From Erpobdella octoculata (lineage: Eukaryota > Annelida > Clitellata > Hirudinida > Erpobdellidae), in the NCBI GenBank assembly GCA_963978895.1, contig OZ022243.1, forward strand, positions 3,544,955-3,608,954: a stretch of 64,000 nt of DNA, in the 5' to 3' direction. Of this stretch, positions 39,290 to 62,159 are shown piece after piece. Under the pieces are notes generated by a model. It was not told where the DNA came from. It worked only from the letters and a program-made list of their open reading frames with translations, and made no database searches. The number at the start of each line of letters is the position of its first letter. Within the stretch, counting starts at the first letter, position 1. The translations under genes and the position numbers were made by a program.

Positions 39290-39900
39290 GGAGTTGTGTC
39301 CAGATAAAGAACGTCTCTTTAATTTAAATAGCGGTGGAAACCGAGCAGAGTGCCTTTCAAATATAAACTGCAAAGCATGCTTGATAGAAGAGCGTTACGA
39401 GAAACAGGAGAATTGCTTGATAAAATGTACCAAGATATTCCTCTTGCAAAAACGACTTTGACATTTTAGTGTTTGGTGGCAGTAGTTTGAATGAAGTGCG
39501 TGATGATGACACCTGTGATGCGGCGTTTGGATAAGATGTATATATTCATGTAAAATCACTGATTTTACGATTAGTTTCCAATTGATAAACGTTAAAGGAT
39601 TTAGAACATTTATTGTTTATTATTAAGAGATTAGAAGGTATAAATAGCCTTAACAAAGTTTCATTTAATACGCTGCTTGAAAATTATCTCCTTGTTTTGG
39701 TCAGTGAAACAGCCTGCGGCAAAACGAAATTGCTTGATTTAATGAAAAAGTTGTCAGTTGCTGGTTCAGTGTTTTGTCATAGCTTTCCATCAGCGGTCAA
39801 CGATAGTTTCGAAAGATGCTAAAAACACTTGTTTGCGGCCATGGTCTGCTAACTCACGCTAGGTTGAAGATTATCAAAACAAAATCGAATTAAGCAAATC
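39290..39900 (+). other. Decayed coding-like segment shared by FReD-D and FReD-E 3' flanks
   Basis: 39640-39900 aligns with 52305-52545, so it lies in the D/E segmental duplication. A 69-codon frame (39613-39822) contains LVSETACGKTKLLDLMKK, which resembles a P-loop lacking its first glycine, followed by GSVFCHSFPS. The E copy has a stop and an altered loop. It may be a captured ATPase fragment; I cannot name it. Confidence 0.3.
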
Positions 39901-40330
39901 TATATATATATATAGTATCGCTAAAACTTGGAGTTTCAATGATTTGCGCATGGACAATTATATGTTGAATGTTCGTGTATCGGAAAACCATCATCATTGT
40001 GCATTTATGCACTGCGAAACAAAACAAAAAACAGTTTATCAGAAAGCTTTACAATGATTAACTGCATTTATTTTTTATTTAAATAGAAGATATTGAATTT
40101 CCATTTAATAAACAAACAAAAACTCCTGATTTATTTGTGTATGCACCAGATGGAAAAACAGAAAATAAGGTGTATTCTCAATCACTCAAATAAAGATTTT
40201 ACAAATAGTTTTTTTTGGCCAAAAATGTGAAAATAATCGAGTCAAAGCTAGGTATTCCAAGCTAGCAGAGATAGAAACGGGGTGAGAGATAAAAACGATA
40301 GAAAAACCACTAAAAACCCCAGGCAACGCC

Positions 40331-40332
<2 letters not shown>

Positions 40333-40406
<74 letters not shown>
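40333..40406. repeat. (AT)n microsatellite
   Basis: About 37 AT units just 3' of FReD-D. The IYIY and YIYI frames are artefacts. Confidence 0.95.
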
Positions 40407-40408
<2 letters not shown>

Positions 40409-40507
40409 GTATTCAAAAATATAAGTACATTAATATCATAATGGTGTATATACACACACAAACTCCAAATTTTAGTGTTTCTTTTGGGTCATTGAATCAC
40501 TAAAAAA

Positions 40508-46848
<6,341 letters not shown>

Positions 46849-46849
46849 T

Positions 46850-48215
46850 AAAATGTTCTACAAATGCACATAAAAAAATTTGTTAATTGTTTGCAACAAC
46901 TATTGTTTTAGATATTTACCAAAAAACATCAACTTTTCAACCTAGCATTTTTTATTGAACGAGCAATTACTTCTAAGTGCTTCAAAGTGCTTGCACTTTT
47001 GGTGGGTATAATTTTGTTCATGCAAATTTAGTTTGTTTTTATAATATTGAGAAAAAAAATTAGAATTTAAAAAAAACAATAAAATGGAGTTTAAAAATTA
47101 TAAACACGTTTTAAAAAATTTAAATAAAATTTTTGAAAATTTGATTGAAGATTGTTTGCTTTGAAAAAATTAAATTCTTGTGTTTTCAAATCTATCAGGA
47201 TTATGATTTTGAGAACGCTTGTGCAGTAAATGCATTCGACTTTAAAAATTTTATTCAGGGATAACTTTTAAAACTCTATTTCAAAAGACTCACCACAGTA
47301 ATTTGAAATAAAATTCAACTTGTTTCAACTTTTACAGTACTGTTCCAATAAAAATGTTCACCGCTTAAACTTTTTGTCAAATTTAAAAACAAATTTACCA
47401 AATAGAACTTTCGTAGTTTGTTTAATATCACTATAATATTAGTATTACTTGAATAAGCTAATGATGTTAGATGTTACACTAACTGAAACTGCATCACTAT
47501 AATTGATGGCACATAGTGAAACAAATAAACGTGACAAACACTTTATAACAGAACGACGACGCATGCGAAACGATAGTAAGAATCGATAAATGAGTTTTGT
47601 CAAGCGTGCCCTACGCTGTTCTGTAGAAAACAATTCCAGCTCTTAATAGGTAAGCTGTTGTGCCATATGTGTTTTGGCATACTTTCACGATGTGGGCATC
47701 GAAATGTTCAAAAGCTGGTTTTGCTGAGTTTTGATGATTTCATAGACCGACACCGTATGTGATAACTTGGTTATAAATCTGCTGCAGCGTTGTGGGATTG
47801 AAAGATAGGTTGTTTGTTTTAGCGCCGTCTTTAATAAACAAGTTACTGGTATTTAGATTCTTATAGTAAATAAGTATTCTCAAACAATGTTTGCTATGTT
47901 GACAGAGTACCACATTTTTTTAGAATCTGCCTAATGACGAAATGGCTACTAGGCAGATTATAAAAACAAGTGAAGCAAAAACACACTTTTATATAATCAA
48001 TTGTGTAGGCCACATTCTGTTGCATAAACAACGAACATATTAGCATACACAATAAACAGTTCGACGAAATATCACAAAAAGTTATTTAATTAAATTTTGT
48101 CGAATCGATCCAAAAATTTGATAGAATGCATTGTTAATCAGTTCGGAGGTATGTTTAAATTTTTAAGTCTCTAGCTCATCGGGAAGTTAGTTTAAAATTT
48201 ATTGCAAAATTTGAC

Positions 48216-48249
<34 letters not shown>

Positions 48250-48270
48250 AAAGTCAAGTTAAGTAAAAGT
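46850..48270. other. FReD-D upstream region
   Basis: 46980-47340 aligns with 62130-62160 plus 63675-64000 upstream of FReD-F. About 47640-47860 on the - strand contains SFNPTTLQQIYN, resembling SFNPSTLQQS in the Penelope remnant at 48280, so a second, inverted fragment may be here. A (GACA)n run lies at 48220-48250. No gene found. Confidence 0.4.
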
Positions 48271-48279
48271 GTGTTATGA

Positions 48280-48760
48280 GTGTGGTCGTCTGTCAATCCC
48301 AGTAATCATAATCATAGGTTGAAAATACATATTTACTACCAGAATCTGAGAGCCAATAGTTTAGTTAATAAAAAAGACTCATCTTTCAATCCTTCTACGT
48401 TGCAGCAGTCTCATCTTGTAAACTTTTTTCAATGCCCTCTTTCAGATTCTACGGTTAAGACATATAGTAGGACACACTCGTAACGTCTTACTCGACGGCT
48501 TACCATGCACCTACAAAATGGTGCTATAGAAAAACATTTCGTTAATTTGCATCATTATATACCCACATGCCAGCTACTCGATGACAATACTTCAACGATT
48601 TTTAGAGAAAATAATTTTGCACGGTTGAAGATCGAAGAAGCTTTGTTTATGGAAACGCGGGCTCTTTCCATCGAAAAACAATTCAATACTTTTCCTTCAA
48701 TATTAAAGCATTTCGACTTTTCTACTTCAGTTCATCCTGGCCGAGATCGTGTTTTTGCTG
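48280..48760 (+). mobile_element. Penelope-like element remnant (GIY-YIG endonuclease C-terminus)
   Basis: One frame, broken by a single TAA at 48481-48483, reads SFNPSTLQQS, FFQCPLSDSTV, then NGAIEKHF...H and KIEEALFMETRALSIEKQF. The spacing of a CP.CDS.Y-like block, an H(L) region and a final KIxEALxIxxxxPxxN-like block fits the C-terminal endonuclease of Penelope-like elements. The GIY-YIG active residues themselves are degraded. I rely on family pattern knowledge; no reverse transcriptase part is visible. Confidence 0.5.
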
Positions 48761-48824
48761 TGGATGCGTTTGTTACTGACAGTCGAGAATGTTGTTTTAA
48801 TTGAGATGTGTTAGTCTGATTCTA

Positions 48825-48990
48825 GGACTGTTCATCAAAGGACGATTCATCAAAGGACTGTTCATCAAGGACTATTCATCAAGGGACTATTCATCAGAGG
48901 ACTATTCACCAAAGGACTATTCATCAATAGGACGGTTCATCATAAGGACTGTTCATCTAATGTCTTTTCATCCAGCGGACTATTCATCAA
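48825..48990. repeat. Degenerate 15-17 bp tandem repeat
   Basis: About ten imperfect copies of GGACTATTCATCAAA with variable spacing. Confidence 0.85.
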
Positions 48991-49114
48991 AAAAGTTAAT
49001 AAAATTGTTTAAGATCTTATTTTCAACCAAAATATGTTACCAAAATGTAGGGTAATCTATATCAAGTCTACAGTGCTACTCTGCTTGCATCCAAATACGT
49101 ATACTTTATAATAG

Positions 49115-49260
49115 AACTAGCGAGGTACCCGGCTTTGTCTGGGGTTTTTAGAGGTTTTCGATCGTTTTTCTCTCTTGCTCCCGTTTCCTTCCCCGCTTGC
49201 TCTCACGCTCCCGGTCGCTCTCTCTTCCCGCTTGTCTCCCGCTTCCACTCCCTGTCACAG
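49115..49260. repeat. ACTAGCGAGG pyrimidine-rich repeat
   Basis: ACTAGCGAGGTACCCGGCTT followed by TTTTTAGAGGTTTTCGATCG and CCCGCTTGCTCTC runs; the same family as 22665 and 31770. Confidence 0.6.
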
Positions 49261-49361
49261 CACCAGAAAACTAAATTCTACTGTAAATTCGTAAACCATA
49301 TATGTACACACTAGCAGTGCCCGTATAAAATTGCTGTATATTACAACCATGGTGATATCGT

Positions 49362-49367
<6 letters not shown>

Positions 49368-49453
<86 letters not shown>
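49368..49453. repeat. (TA)n microsatellite
   Basis: About 43 TA units within a zone of repeat fragments (49319 begins another truncated ACTAGCAGTGCCCG copy). Confidence 0.95.
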
Positions 49454-49458
<5 letters not shown>

Positions 49459-49892
49459 AAAGGCAAATGGGTAAAGGTTTGTTATTTATGGATTGCTACA
49501 CCATTCCTCCGATCGTGATGCAATTTTCACACAAGCTTGAGAGGCAATGGGGAAAAGGTTTTAAAAAAAAATTAAAATCGGACACAAAATAAGCGGAGGG
49601 GAGCTAAAAAACCTTTCCTGGCCAAAACTGCCTATGTTCGACCATCAAATGTAATTGCGTAGTAAAATTCAAATTTAGTTCACGTAACTACGTTTGAAGG
49701 CTTCAAACAGCATTTAGCAAGTCTATTTTACGTTTTATGGGCTAAAAGAAATTAGGAAAAAGTGTAGAAGAGAAAATGAGCGCGAGTTTAAACAAGTTTA
49801 AATTCAAAAAATAACAACACTTCTTACAGATTCAAACACAACTTTATAGTTTATTTATAACCGTCTAGATATTTTTTTTTATTATTATAGTT

Positions 49893-50370
49893 TATAGTCC
49901 TTTACACCAGGTGTTTTAAGACTCTAATGGCCGTATGTAGGAAGCACTTAAGTACTTCCTGTCGTGGATCAGAATTTGATCCTTTTTACTTTTCCCTCCT
50001 CCTTTCTCCACGCTTGGGACTGACTTGCAATTAGCGAGGCGGAGTTGATCGATATTTTTTGTTTTAATTCCTAAACTATATAGAGAGTACCTAAATATTA
50101 TCAGACGTCAAACCTCATAGAGAAAATAGATATTATCAGTTTTAATTACCTACGGCATATCTATGATTCCCTGCTTAAACCCTACAAAATGATTACATAT
50201 CTTATATCTTATCAGCTTAAAGATTCAGTTTGTCAAGCTATAATTTTTTTAACAGAATTCGAAATATAAAACAACAAACTATAAGAAACGTGCTTTTATT
50301 TCTAAATAATGTGGCAGTAAAATAAATAAGAAGAGAGACAATCGGTGAAAAGTTATTACATTACAGAGAT
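49893..50370. repeat. Two repeat copies: inverse of 20815 block and unidentified family copy 2
   Basis: 49893-50005 is the reverse complement of the FReD-B intron 2 repeat. 50060-50370 aligns directly with 33950-34340, without the (CTAT)n and (ATT)n tracts found there. Confidence 0.55.
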
Positions 50371-50590
50371 CAACAGTCATGTATGAAGAAATTAAAAAGT
50401 AACTTTTTGGCGTGGTATTCAAGCCCACAGCGCTGAATCCGAAGATCACAAAAGCACCAGCGAGACTCGAAGGGACTACGTCAAACAGTTAAAAGAATTT
50501 ACAATGGCGTTTGTGAATTGCGGTCAAGGCCACGAGTGTAGATGAAGGTATTATTTTGTGTTCATGGCCTCGCCAAATGTTTATATATAT

Positions 50591-52208
50591 ACTAGCAGTG
50601 CCCGTAGCGGCTTCGCTCGCATGAAATTAGAGAGTTTGAACCGTGCATCCATAGTAGAGATCATTTTTTTAGGTCTCGGCTCGGCCCGTCGACAAATTAG
50701 CCCAGCCCGTTTTAAAAACCCAAACTCCTGGCCCGGAACAGCCCGTCTGAATTAGGCCCGGCCCATTTTTACAGGCCTAGAAGTTCTATATACTTGATGA
50801 AAAACTTCGGCCCGTCCCACCTTGACCTCAGGTTTGGCTCGGCCAAACTGAAGACCCTAAAATCACTAAAATATCTATATACTTGGTGAAAAGCCTCGGC
50901 CCGTCCCACTTTGATTTAAGGTTTGGCCTGGCCCGTGTGAAGACTCTAAAATAACGGCTTGGCCCGGCCGATGATAAACTGGACTTAGCTACTTTTAACC
51001 GGCACAAAACTTCAAAATACTAATTTTTACATTTGTAGCACTTACAGTTTGTGAACAACAGTTATTTTGAAATCAAATAACCCTTATTTCCACCCCACAT
51101 TTAAGGTCCTGGAAACCAAATTTTCAAAAAATGCTAAAACACGTATTTCATTATTTTTGGAGTAGAAACTAAATACTAATTTTTACTTCTGTAGCATTAA
51201 CAGTTTTTGAGTAGCAGCTACTTTAAAAACCAAATAACCCAAAAAATGATGAAACACGTATATCTTTTTTTTTGGAGTAGATACTAAGTATTAAATTTTA
51301 CATCTGTGGCAATTACAGTTGTTGAATAGCAGTTACTTTAAAAACCAAATAACCCTATTTTCCACCCCACATTTGAAGTCCTGGAAACCAAATTTTCAAA
51401 AAATTGTGAAACCCGTATATCATTATTTTTAGAGTAGAAACTAAATTCTAATTTTTACTTTTGTAACATTAACAGTTTTTGAGTAGAAGCTACTTTAAAA
51501 ACCAAATAACCCAATTTTCCAACCCACATTTGAGGTCCGGGAAACCAAATTTGTAAAAAATGGTGAAACACGTATATCTTTATTTTTAGAAAAGAAACTA
51601 AATAATAATTTTTACATCTGTGGTATTTACTGTTTTTGAGTAGCAGTTACTATAAAAGACAATTAGCCCTATTTTCCACCCCACATTTGAAGTCCTGGAA
51701 ACCAAATTTTCAAAAAATGCTAAAACACGTATTTCATTATTTTTGGAGTAGAAACTAAATACTAATTTTTACTCCTGTAGCATTAACAGTTTTTGAGTAG
51801 AAGCTACTTTAAAAACCAAATAACCCAATTTTCCAACCCACATTTGAGGTCCGGGAAACCGAATTTTCAAAAAATGGTGAAACACGTATCTTTTTATTTT
51901 TCAAAAAGAATCTATATACCAAATTTCAAAATCTCCTCATTTTTGGTTTTCGAGATATACATTGTTTTAGAAAAAAGTTTGTTTTCCAGTTTTTTCCCCT
52001 CAGGAGCAAAATTTTCAAAAATCCTTTCTTAGCGGATGTTTACGCTATAAAAGTAATATAAGTTCCAAATTTCACGTTCCTAGGATGAGGCGTTTGAGCT
52101 CGGCGTTGATTATCAGTCAGTCATCTGTCAGTCAGTCAGTCAGTCAGTCAGTCAGTCAGTCAGTCAGTCAGTCAGTCAGTCAGTCAGGACATGTTTTTTT
52201 ATATATAT

Positions 52209-52212
<4 letters not shown>
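50591..52212 (+). repeat. ACTAGCAG repeat, copy 2 (3' of FReD-E)
   Basis: Same start, internal 160-180 bp units, (CAGT)n (here about 15 units, 52127-52187) and ATATATATAGATA end as copy 1. Its first 150 bp are closer to copy 3 than to copy 1. It is followed by an (AT)n run to about 52279. Confidence 0.88.
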
Positions 52213-52282
<70 letters not shown>

Positions 52283-52651
52283 AGATTGTTTATTTATTTT
52301 TAAAAAATACGCTGCTTACAAATTATTTCATTGTTTTTGTCAGTGAAACAGCCTGCGGCAGAACGTGCAATTTATTTAATGAAGATTGTATTTAATGTTG
52401 GCAGTTGCTGGTGCAGTATTTTGAAATTGCTTTTCATCAGCGGTCAACGATAGTTTCGAAAGGTGCTCAAAACACTTGCTTGCGGCCAAGGTCTGCAAAC
52501 TCTCACTAAGTTGAAGATTATCAAAAGAAAATCGAATTAAGCATATATACGTATATGTATATAAAAGTATTCAATGATATCTGTAAATGTGTAGATACGC
52601 AAAAAACTCCAAATGTGAATTTTCCAAGCGACTGACTACTTGTTTAAAAAA

Positions 52652-54905
<2,254 letters not shown>

Positions 54906-55541
54906 ATGCAATATCCATATATATATTTAGTTCTTGCATATAGCGGTACGATATTTTCTTATACGCAAACTCCATTGAATATAATTGCCCAGTTTGTATT
55001 TGTTAATTTTTTCGCCAAAGACTCAAAACGTCGAAGGGAAGTCCGTTGTTGGAAAGATAGACTATTAACGAATTCCTTGTGTGCAGCCGTATTTACCTTT
55101 ATTTGTAAAAAAATTAAAAAGACAATAATGTTATAAAATAAACTAAAAGGTGTAACTTATAAGTTAAAGTAATAAACAGGGCTAACGCGTTTCGACAGTT
55201 AGTTTGTCATCATCAGAGCCCGAAAAGAAAAAACAAAACATCGATAGAATAAAGAAAAGTGAAATTAGTTAAAACCGATAATGAAACAAAATAATAATAT
55301 TTATTTTTCGAGAATGACATGTTAATTTATTTTCCTATAGGAAGATATTAAAAAATAAATTATATAATAAAACTGTTATACATTTAAAAATACTGTCGAA
55401 AAGCAAAATCTATTTTTTTTTTATTTGAAACTCAGCACGGGCAAGCCCTTCGCCGAAAAATGAAACACATTAAACAAAGACATTACAAACAAAAACAGTC
55501 CAAATTCTACCTATTCTAAGTTCTGAGCAAAACTGAAAACA
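54906..55541 (-). other. Region between LINE ORF2 and FReD-E
   Basis: Non-coding. On the - strand it begins after the LINE ORF2 stop, passes a hammerhead-like motif (55179-55221) and then sequence of unknown origin to the FReD-E breakpoint. The LINE 3' end is not sharply defined; no clear tail repeat is visible. Confidence 0.5.
55179..55221 (-). ncRNA. Hammerhead ribozyme-like motif
   Basis: On the - strand: GGGCT, then the core CTGATGA, a stem GACA/TGTC closed by AACTAAC, the core GAAA, a minimal stem III ACGCGT, then TAGCCC pairing back to GGGCT. Order and core residues fit a type I hammerhead with a very short stem III, as described for Penelope-like elements. One base (U) sits unpaired before stem II. 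Cleavage would be expected between the two U/A residues before GCCC. It lies 3' of the CR1-like LINE, so the host element is uncertain. Confidence 0.58.
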
Positions 55542-58387
55542 TCAGCAGTTAAAAACCAAATCGCCATAATAATTATCTATCAAAGATTTAAACATAGAAA
55601 TGTTTGTCGCTTCCACAACTTCTCCCGGCAGACTGTTCCAGTCAGCTACGACTCTATTACTGAAAAAGAACTTTCTGCAGTCTTTATGTGATAGCGTAGT
55701 GGTCAACTTGAAGTCGTGTCCCCTCGTTCTTACTTCTCTAGAGAGTTGCACAGCAGGGCAATGCTCCTCCCGCAATCGACCAGACATCATATCATAGAGT
55801 AAGATTAGGTCTGCCCATCTCCTTCTATACACCAACGAATGCAGTTTCAGTTTCTTTAGTCTTTCTACGTAGCTCAGACCTTTACATGACAGGACCAGTC
55901 TTGTTGCCCTTCTTTGGACTTTCTTTATTGCTTTTATTAAGCCCTGCCTATATGGATTCCAGACCGGGGTCGCATATTCCAACTGAGATCTAACTAGAGA
56001 TTTATAAAGGCACACAAATGCACTCTCAGATAAATATTTGAAATTCCTTGCAATTACACCCAGCAAGCTGTTGGCCTTATTTACTCTTTTTTCAATGTGC
56101 TCCTTGAACTGCAGTCTTGCATCAATCACAACGCCAAGATCTGAGACACTATTTGTTATAGGTATTTCATGACTCACTCCTGCTATATCCAACAGTTTGT
56201 AGGCTACCTCTTGTTTTTTTCTTCCCACTCTCAATAGACAACATTTATTCAAGTTAACACTCATTCTCCATCTACAAAACCATTCCATTGCTTTGTTAAT
56301 GTTTGCTTGCAGTTTGGAAACATCGTCAGTGCCTTCAATAGCCCGGTAAAACTTTGCATCGTCAGCGAATAGAAAAAAGTCTTCACATGCCATCTGTATA
56401 TCATTAATATAGACAATAAACAGTAAAGGCCCCAAAACACTTCCTTGAGGAACCCCGCTGGAAACCGGCAGTAGCATTGAAGTATCATCGTTTATTTTGA
56501 CTTTAAAGGTTCTTCCTTTTAGATAGTTTTTGATCCAACTAAGCAGTTTTTTATGAACCCCATATTGCTCCAATTTATATAGAAGCCTGCTGTGTGATAT
56601 TTTATCGAAAGCCTTTTCCAGATCTGTATATAAGACATCAACAACCTTATTTAAATCAATAGCCTCTGTCAGTTTATCCAGAAACTTCAAGAGCTGCAAA
56701 GTTGTAGATCTTGCAGGGAGAAAACCATACTGACAACGAGTAAATAAATTGTTCTGCAAAAAGTAACTCATGATGTGGTCTTTAACAATCGACTCCAGGA
56801 TTTTGCAACAGACAGAAGTCAAGGTAATTGGTCTATAATTCTCTACTTTACTTTTGCTACCCTTTTTATATATGGGGACCACGTCGCCTGTTCTCCAATC
56901 GTTGACCACTTCTCCAGACTCTATGGACTTTTCGAACATGTAGCTTAGATATTCGAAAATTGATTCTCTGGTTTCCCACAAAACTCTCGGATGAATTCCA
57001 TCCGGTCCGGCAGATTTGCTTTTGTTTAATTCTTTCAGCTTTTTGTACACAACACAGGCATCTATTTTCAGTTCCTGCATGCCACCCACAGGTACACCTG
57101 GACAACAAAACCCTTCTCCACAAAAATCCCCATCTGCAACATATACTGAAGAAAAATATTTGGCAAAAGCATTTGCTTTATCAATGTTTTCGTGCAAATC
57201 TCCACTATCGGTGTCCAAAACTCCAACTTTATCTCGCGTTCTAGTTTTTTTCCTCACATAGTTCCAGAAGCATTTTGGGTTATCACTGTAACTTTCTGCA
57301 ATTCTGTCTTGAGACTCAATGTTCAACTGTTTTGTGTCATTCTTTACTTTATCTCTAATTTTTCTAAACAACAAAAGTTTTTCAATTTCTCCATATTTAT
57401 ATATCCGCTTCCATAGGTGATGTTTCAGTCGAATAAGCTTCAACAGCTCAGATGACATACGAAAATTTCGTTTCTTCCCAGCACCTTTCGTCGGAACAAA
57501 CATCGCAGTAAGATAATTCAATGTGTTGCGAAAAAACGTCCACTCTGATTCCAAAGAAAAGTTACCCTTCTCCCTTGCAGACATAACACCGGCCAGAGAT
57601 TCGTTCAATCCTTGAAAATCACCAAGATCGTAACATAACCTGCGCCTTACCCCACAAGTTAACATTTCTAAATCAACACTGAACCCGATAACTGAATGAT
57701 CGCTGCCACCCAAAGGTGAAAAATATTCGACATTTGCTATGTTCTCTTTAGAAGTTAAAATCAAATCCAAGATATGAGGTGTTTGTCCTTCTCTTGTTCT
57801 CGTAGGTTCTGATATATGTTGAATCCAAAATCTATCATCAATAAACTTTAGAAATCTGTTTTCAATTTTTTCTTTTGATCCCAAGCACATTCTTAACTCC
57901 CAATTGATATTAGGAAAATTGAAATCTCCCAAAACTAGATGATCACCTTTTAGTGCAGCAAACTCTTTCAATAAACAAACAAATTTATTATCATTATCAT
58001 CAGAGCTGTTTGGGCCTCTATAAACCGACAGAATGTTAAAAGCTTTACCTTCAATAATCAATTTTGCACACAACTTTTCTTCGAAAGGGGAAGTCATGCA
58101 CACCTCCACAACTGCAAGATTATCTCTGAAGAACATCATTATACCTCTGTGACCCACTTTGAAAAAACCTGAAGTTAGCACCTGGTAACCATCCAAACCA
58201 AATTCAGACAACTGTTGAGAGACTTTAAAATTTTTGGATTAATTTCTGTTATAATTATTATATCTGGACTAGGACAAACAGACTCCAAGAACACCTGCAG
58301 CTCCATAAACTTATTACAAAGACAATCTGCATTGGTGTAGCAAACATAAATGCTGCTTCTTCTAACTTTATGGCTTGAACCGCTCAT
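55542..58387 (-). CDS. LINE ORF2: endonuclease-reverse transcriptase (CR1-like), one frameshift
   Basis: An 889-codon frame (58211-55542) joins a short upstream frame (58387 to about 58231) through a probable one-base loss in an A run (T run at 58231-58235 on the + strand). The apurinic-type endonuclease has YTNADCLCNKFMEL, IIIITEI, LGDFNFPNINW and SDHSVIG. The reverse transcriptase has SAGPDGIHPRVL, DVVPIYKKGSKSKVENYRPI, SGVPQGSVLGPLLFIVYIND and the catalytic FADDAKF. It ends with a CR1-type tail (DWNSLPGEVVEATNISMFKS). These motifs place it in the CR1/Jockey group. The start ATG (58387-58385) follows the ORF1 stop with two bases between. Apart from the frameshift it looks intact, so it is young. 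Confidence 0.9.
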
Positions 58388-58389
58388 TT

Positions 58390-59322
58390 TTATAAATTTT
58401 TCTTCCTGAAAGTTAAAACACTAAAACTTCCAGGTCTCCCTCTTATTCTGAATACCCAATTTTTTACATCATCTCTAAGGCCAACTTCATTCTTTTTATT
58501 CTCCAATAACTTTTTACACTCTTCTCTGTCCTCTTTTGCAAGATCCTGATTTAGAATTATCATTTTGAAATCTTCACTTTTCCTCAGTCTAAAACTATTT
58601 TCTAGCACAACATTCTGTGTGCTTTGGTTCACAAACTTGACTAATAATGGTCTGTTTTTTCTGGCAGATTCCATTTTCCTTCCCAATCTGAACACTTCCA
58701 AAATGTCATTATCCATCTCTTTGTCTGTAACTTCTCTTAATAATTTTAGAACTGTTTCCCTGTCCTTGACTTTTGAACCATCATCATCCTCAGGCATATT
58801 GTAAACCACAATATTATTTTGTCTTTTCAATCTTTCATTGTTTACATCAATTTTACTCACCACAGTCCTCTGTACCGCCTCAACATCTGTTTTCAGAACC
58901 TCCACATTTTCTTTAATCAGGCTTGACCACTCTTTTTTCATCAACTGATTTTCTTTGAACAAACTAGACCACTCCTTGGTTGCCCGTTGATTTTCCTTGA
59001 GTCCTTCAATTGAGTCCTTGCTGAGATTATCTAATTTTTTTCCTAACCCCTGGAGGTAACCTTTCTGGTCCTCTAAAGCTTCAGCTAATTTGTTGTTATT
59101 GGTCAGAATTTCTTTAACTGCTCGAAGATCATCTGCTATACCCATTAACTGGTATTCTTTCGGCTCATCTACTTTTTTTGCATCTATCAAACTCTTCATG
59201 CACTCCTCGTTCGTCTTTAAACAACCTTCACATAAATGGAGCCCCATCAATTCAGCAAGTGCCGTCCGTTCCTGTCCAACCTCTTTTCTACCTTTTGCCC
59301 CAGGCATTTTTACCGAAACCAA
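58390..59322 (-). CDS. LINE ORF1: coiled-coil RNA-binding-type protein
   Basis: An intact 310-codon frame. It starts with a small CxxC...C segment (HLCEGCLKTNEECMK), continues as a long helical, probably coiled-coil stretch (residues about 60-165, with repeated KENQ..KEWSSL), and ends with an RRM-like part: NNIVVYNMPEDD, RLGRKMESARKNRPLLVKF, NQDLAKEDREECKKLLENKK. This resembles LINE ORF1 nucleic-acid chaperones, which coat the element RNA. Two ATGs near the start (codons 1 and 6) are possible. Short 5' sequence to about 59400 should hold the LINE promoter. Confidence 0.82.
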   Translation of the reverse strand: MVSVKMPGAKGRKEVGQERTALAELMGLHLCEGCLKTNEECMKSLIDAKKVDEPKEYQLMGIADDLRAVKEILTNNNKLAEALEDQKGYLQGLGKKLDNLSKDSIEGLKENQRATKEWSSLFKENQLMKKEWSSLIKENVEVLKTDVEAVQRTVVSKIDVNNERLKRQNNIVVYNMPEDDDGSKVKDRETVLKLLREVTDKEMDNDILEVFRLGRKMESARKNRPLLVKFVNQSTQNVVLENSFRLRKSEDFKMIILNQDLAKEDREECKKLLENKKNEVGLRDDVKNWVFRIRGRPGSFSVLTFRKKNL

Positions 59323-59399
59323 CTTTTACGTTTGTTTACGAGCCGTGCGAACAAGACTTTTCAAAAATACTTTGTATAATCTATTATTTTATTAAGAAA

Positions 59400-62003
<2,604 letters not shown>

Positions 62004-62159
62004 GAGAATGTTCTACAAATGCACATAAAATACTTTTTAATTGCTTGCAACAAGTCAATTTAAATATTCTTCTAGATATTTACCAAAAAAACATTATTTT
62101 TCTTAGCTTTTTTTTATTACACAAGCAATTACTTCAAAGTGCTTGCGCTTTTATTTTCT

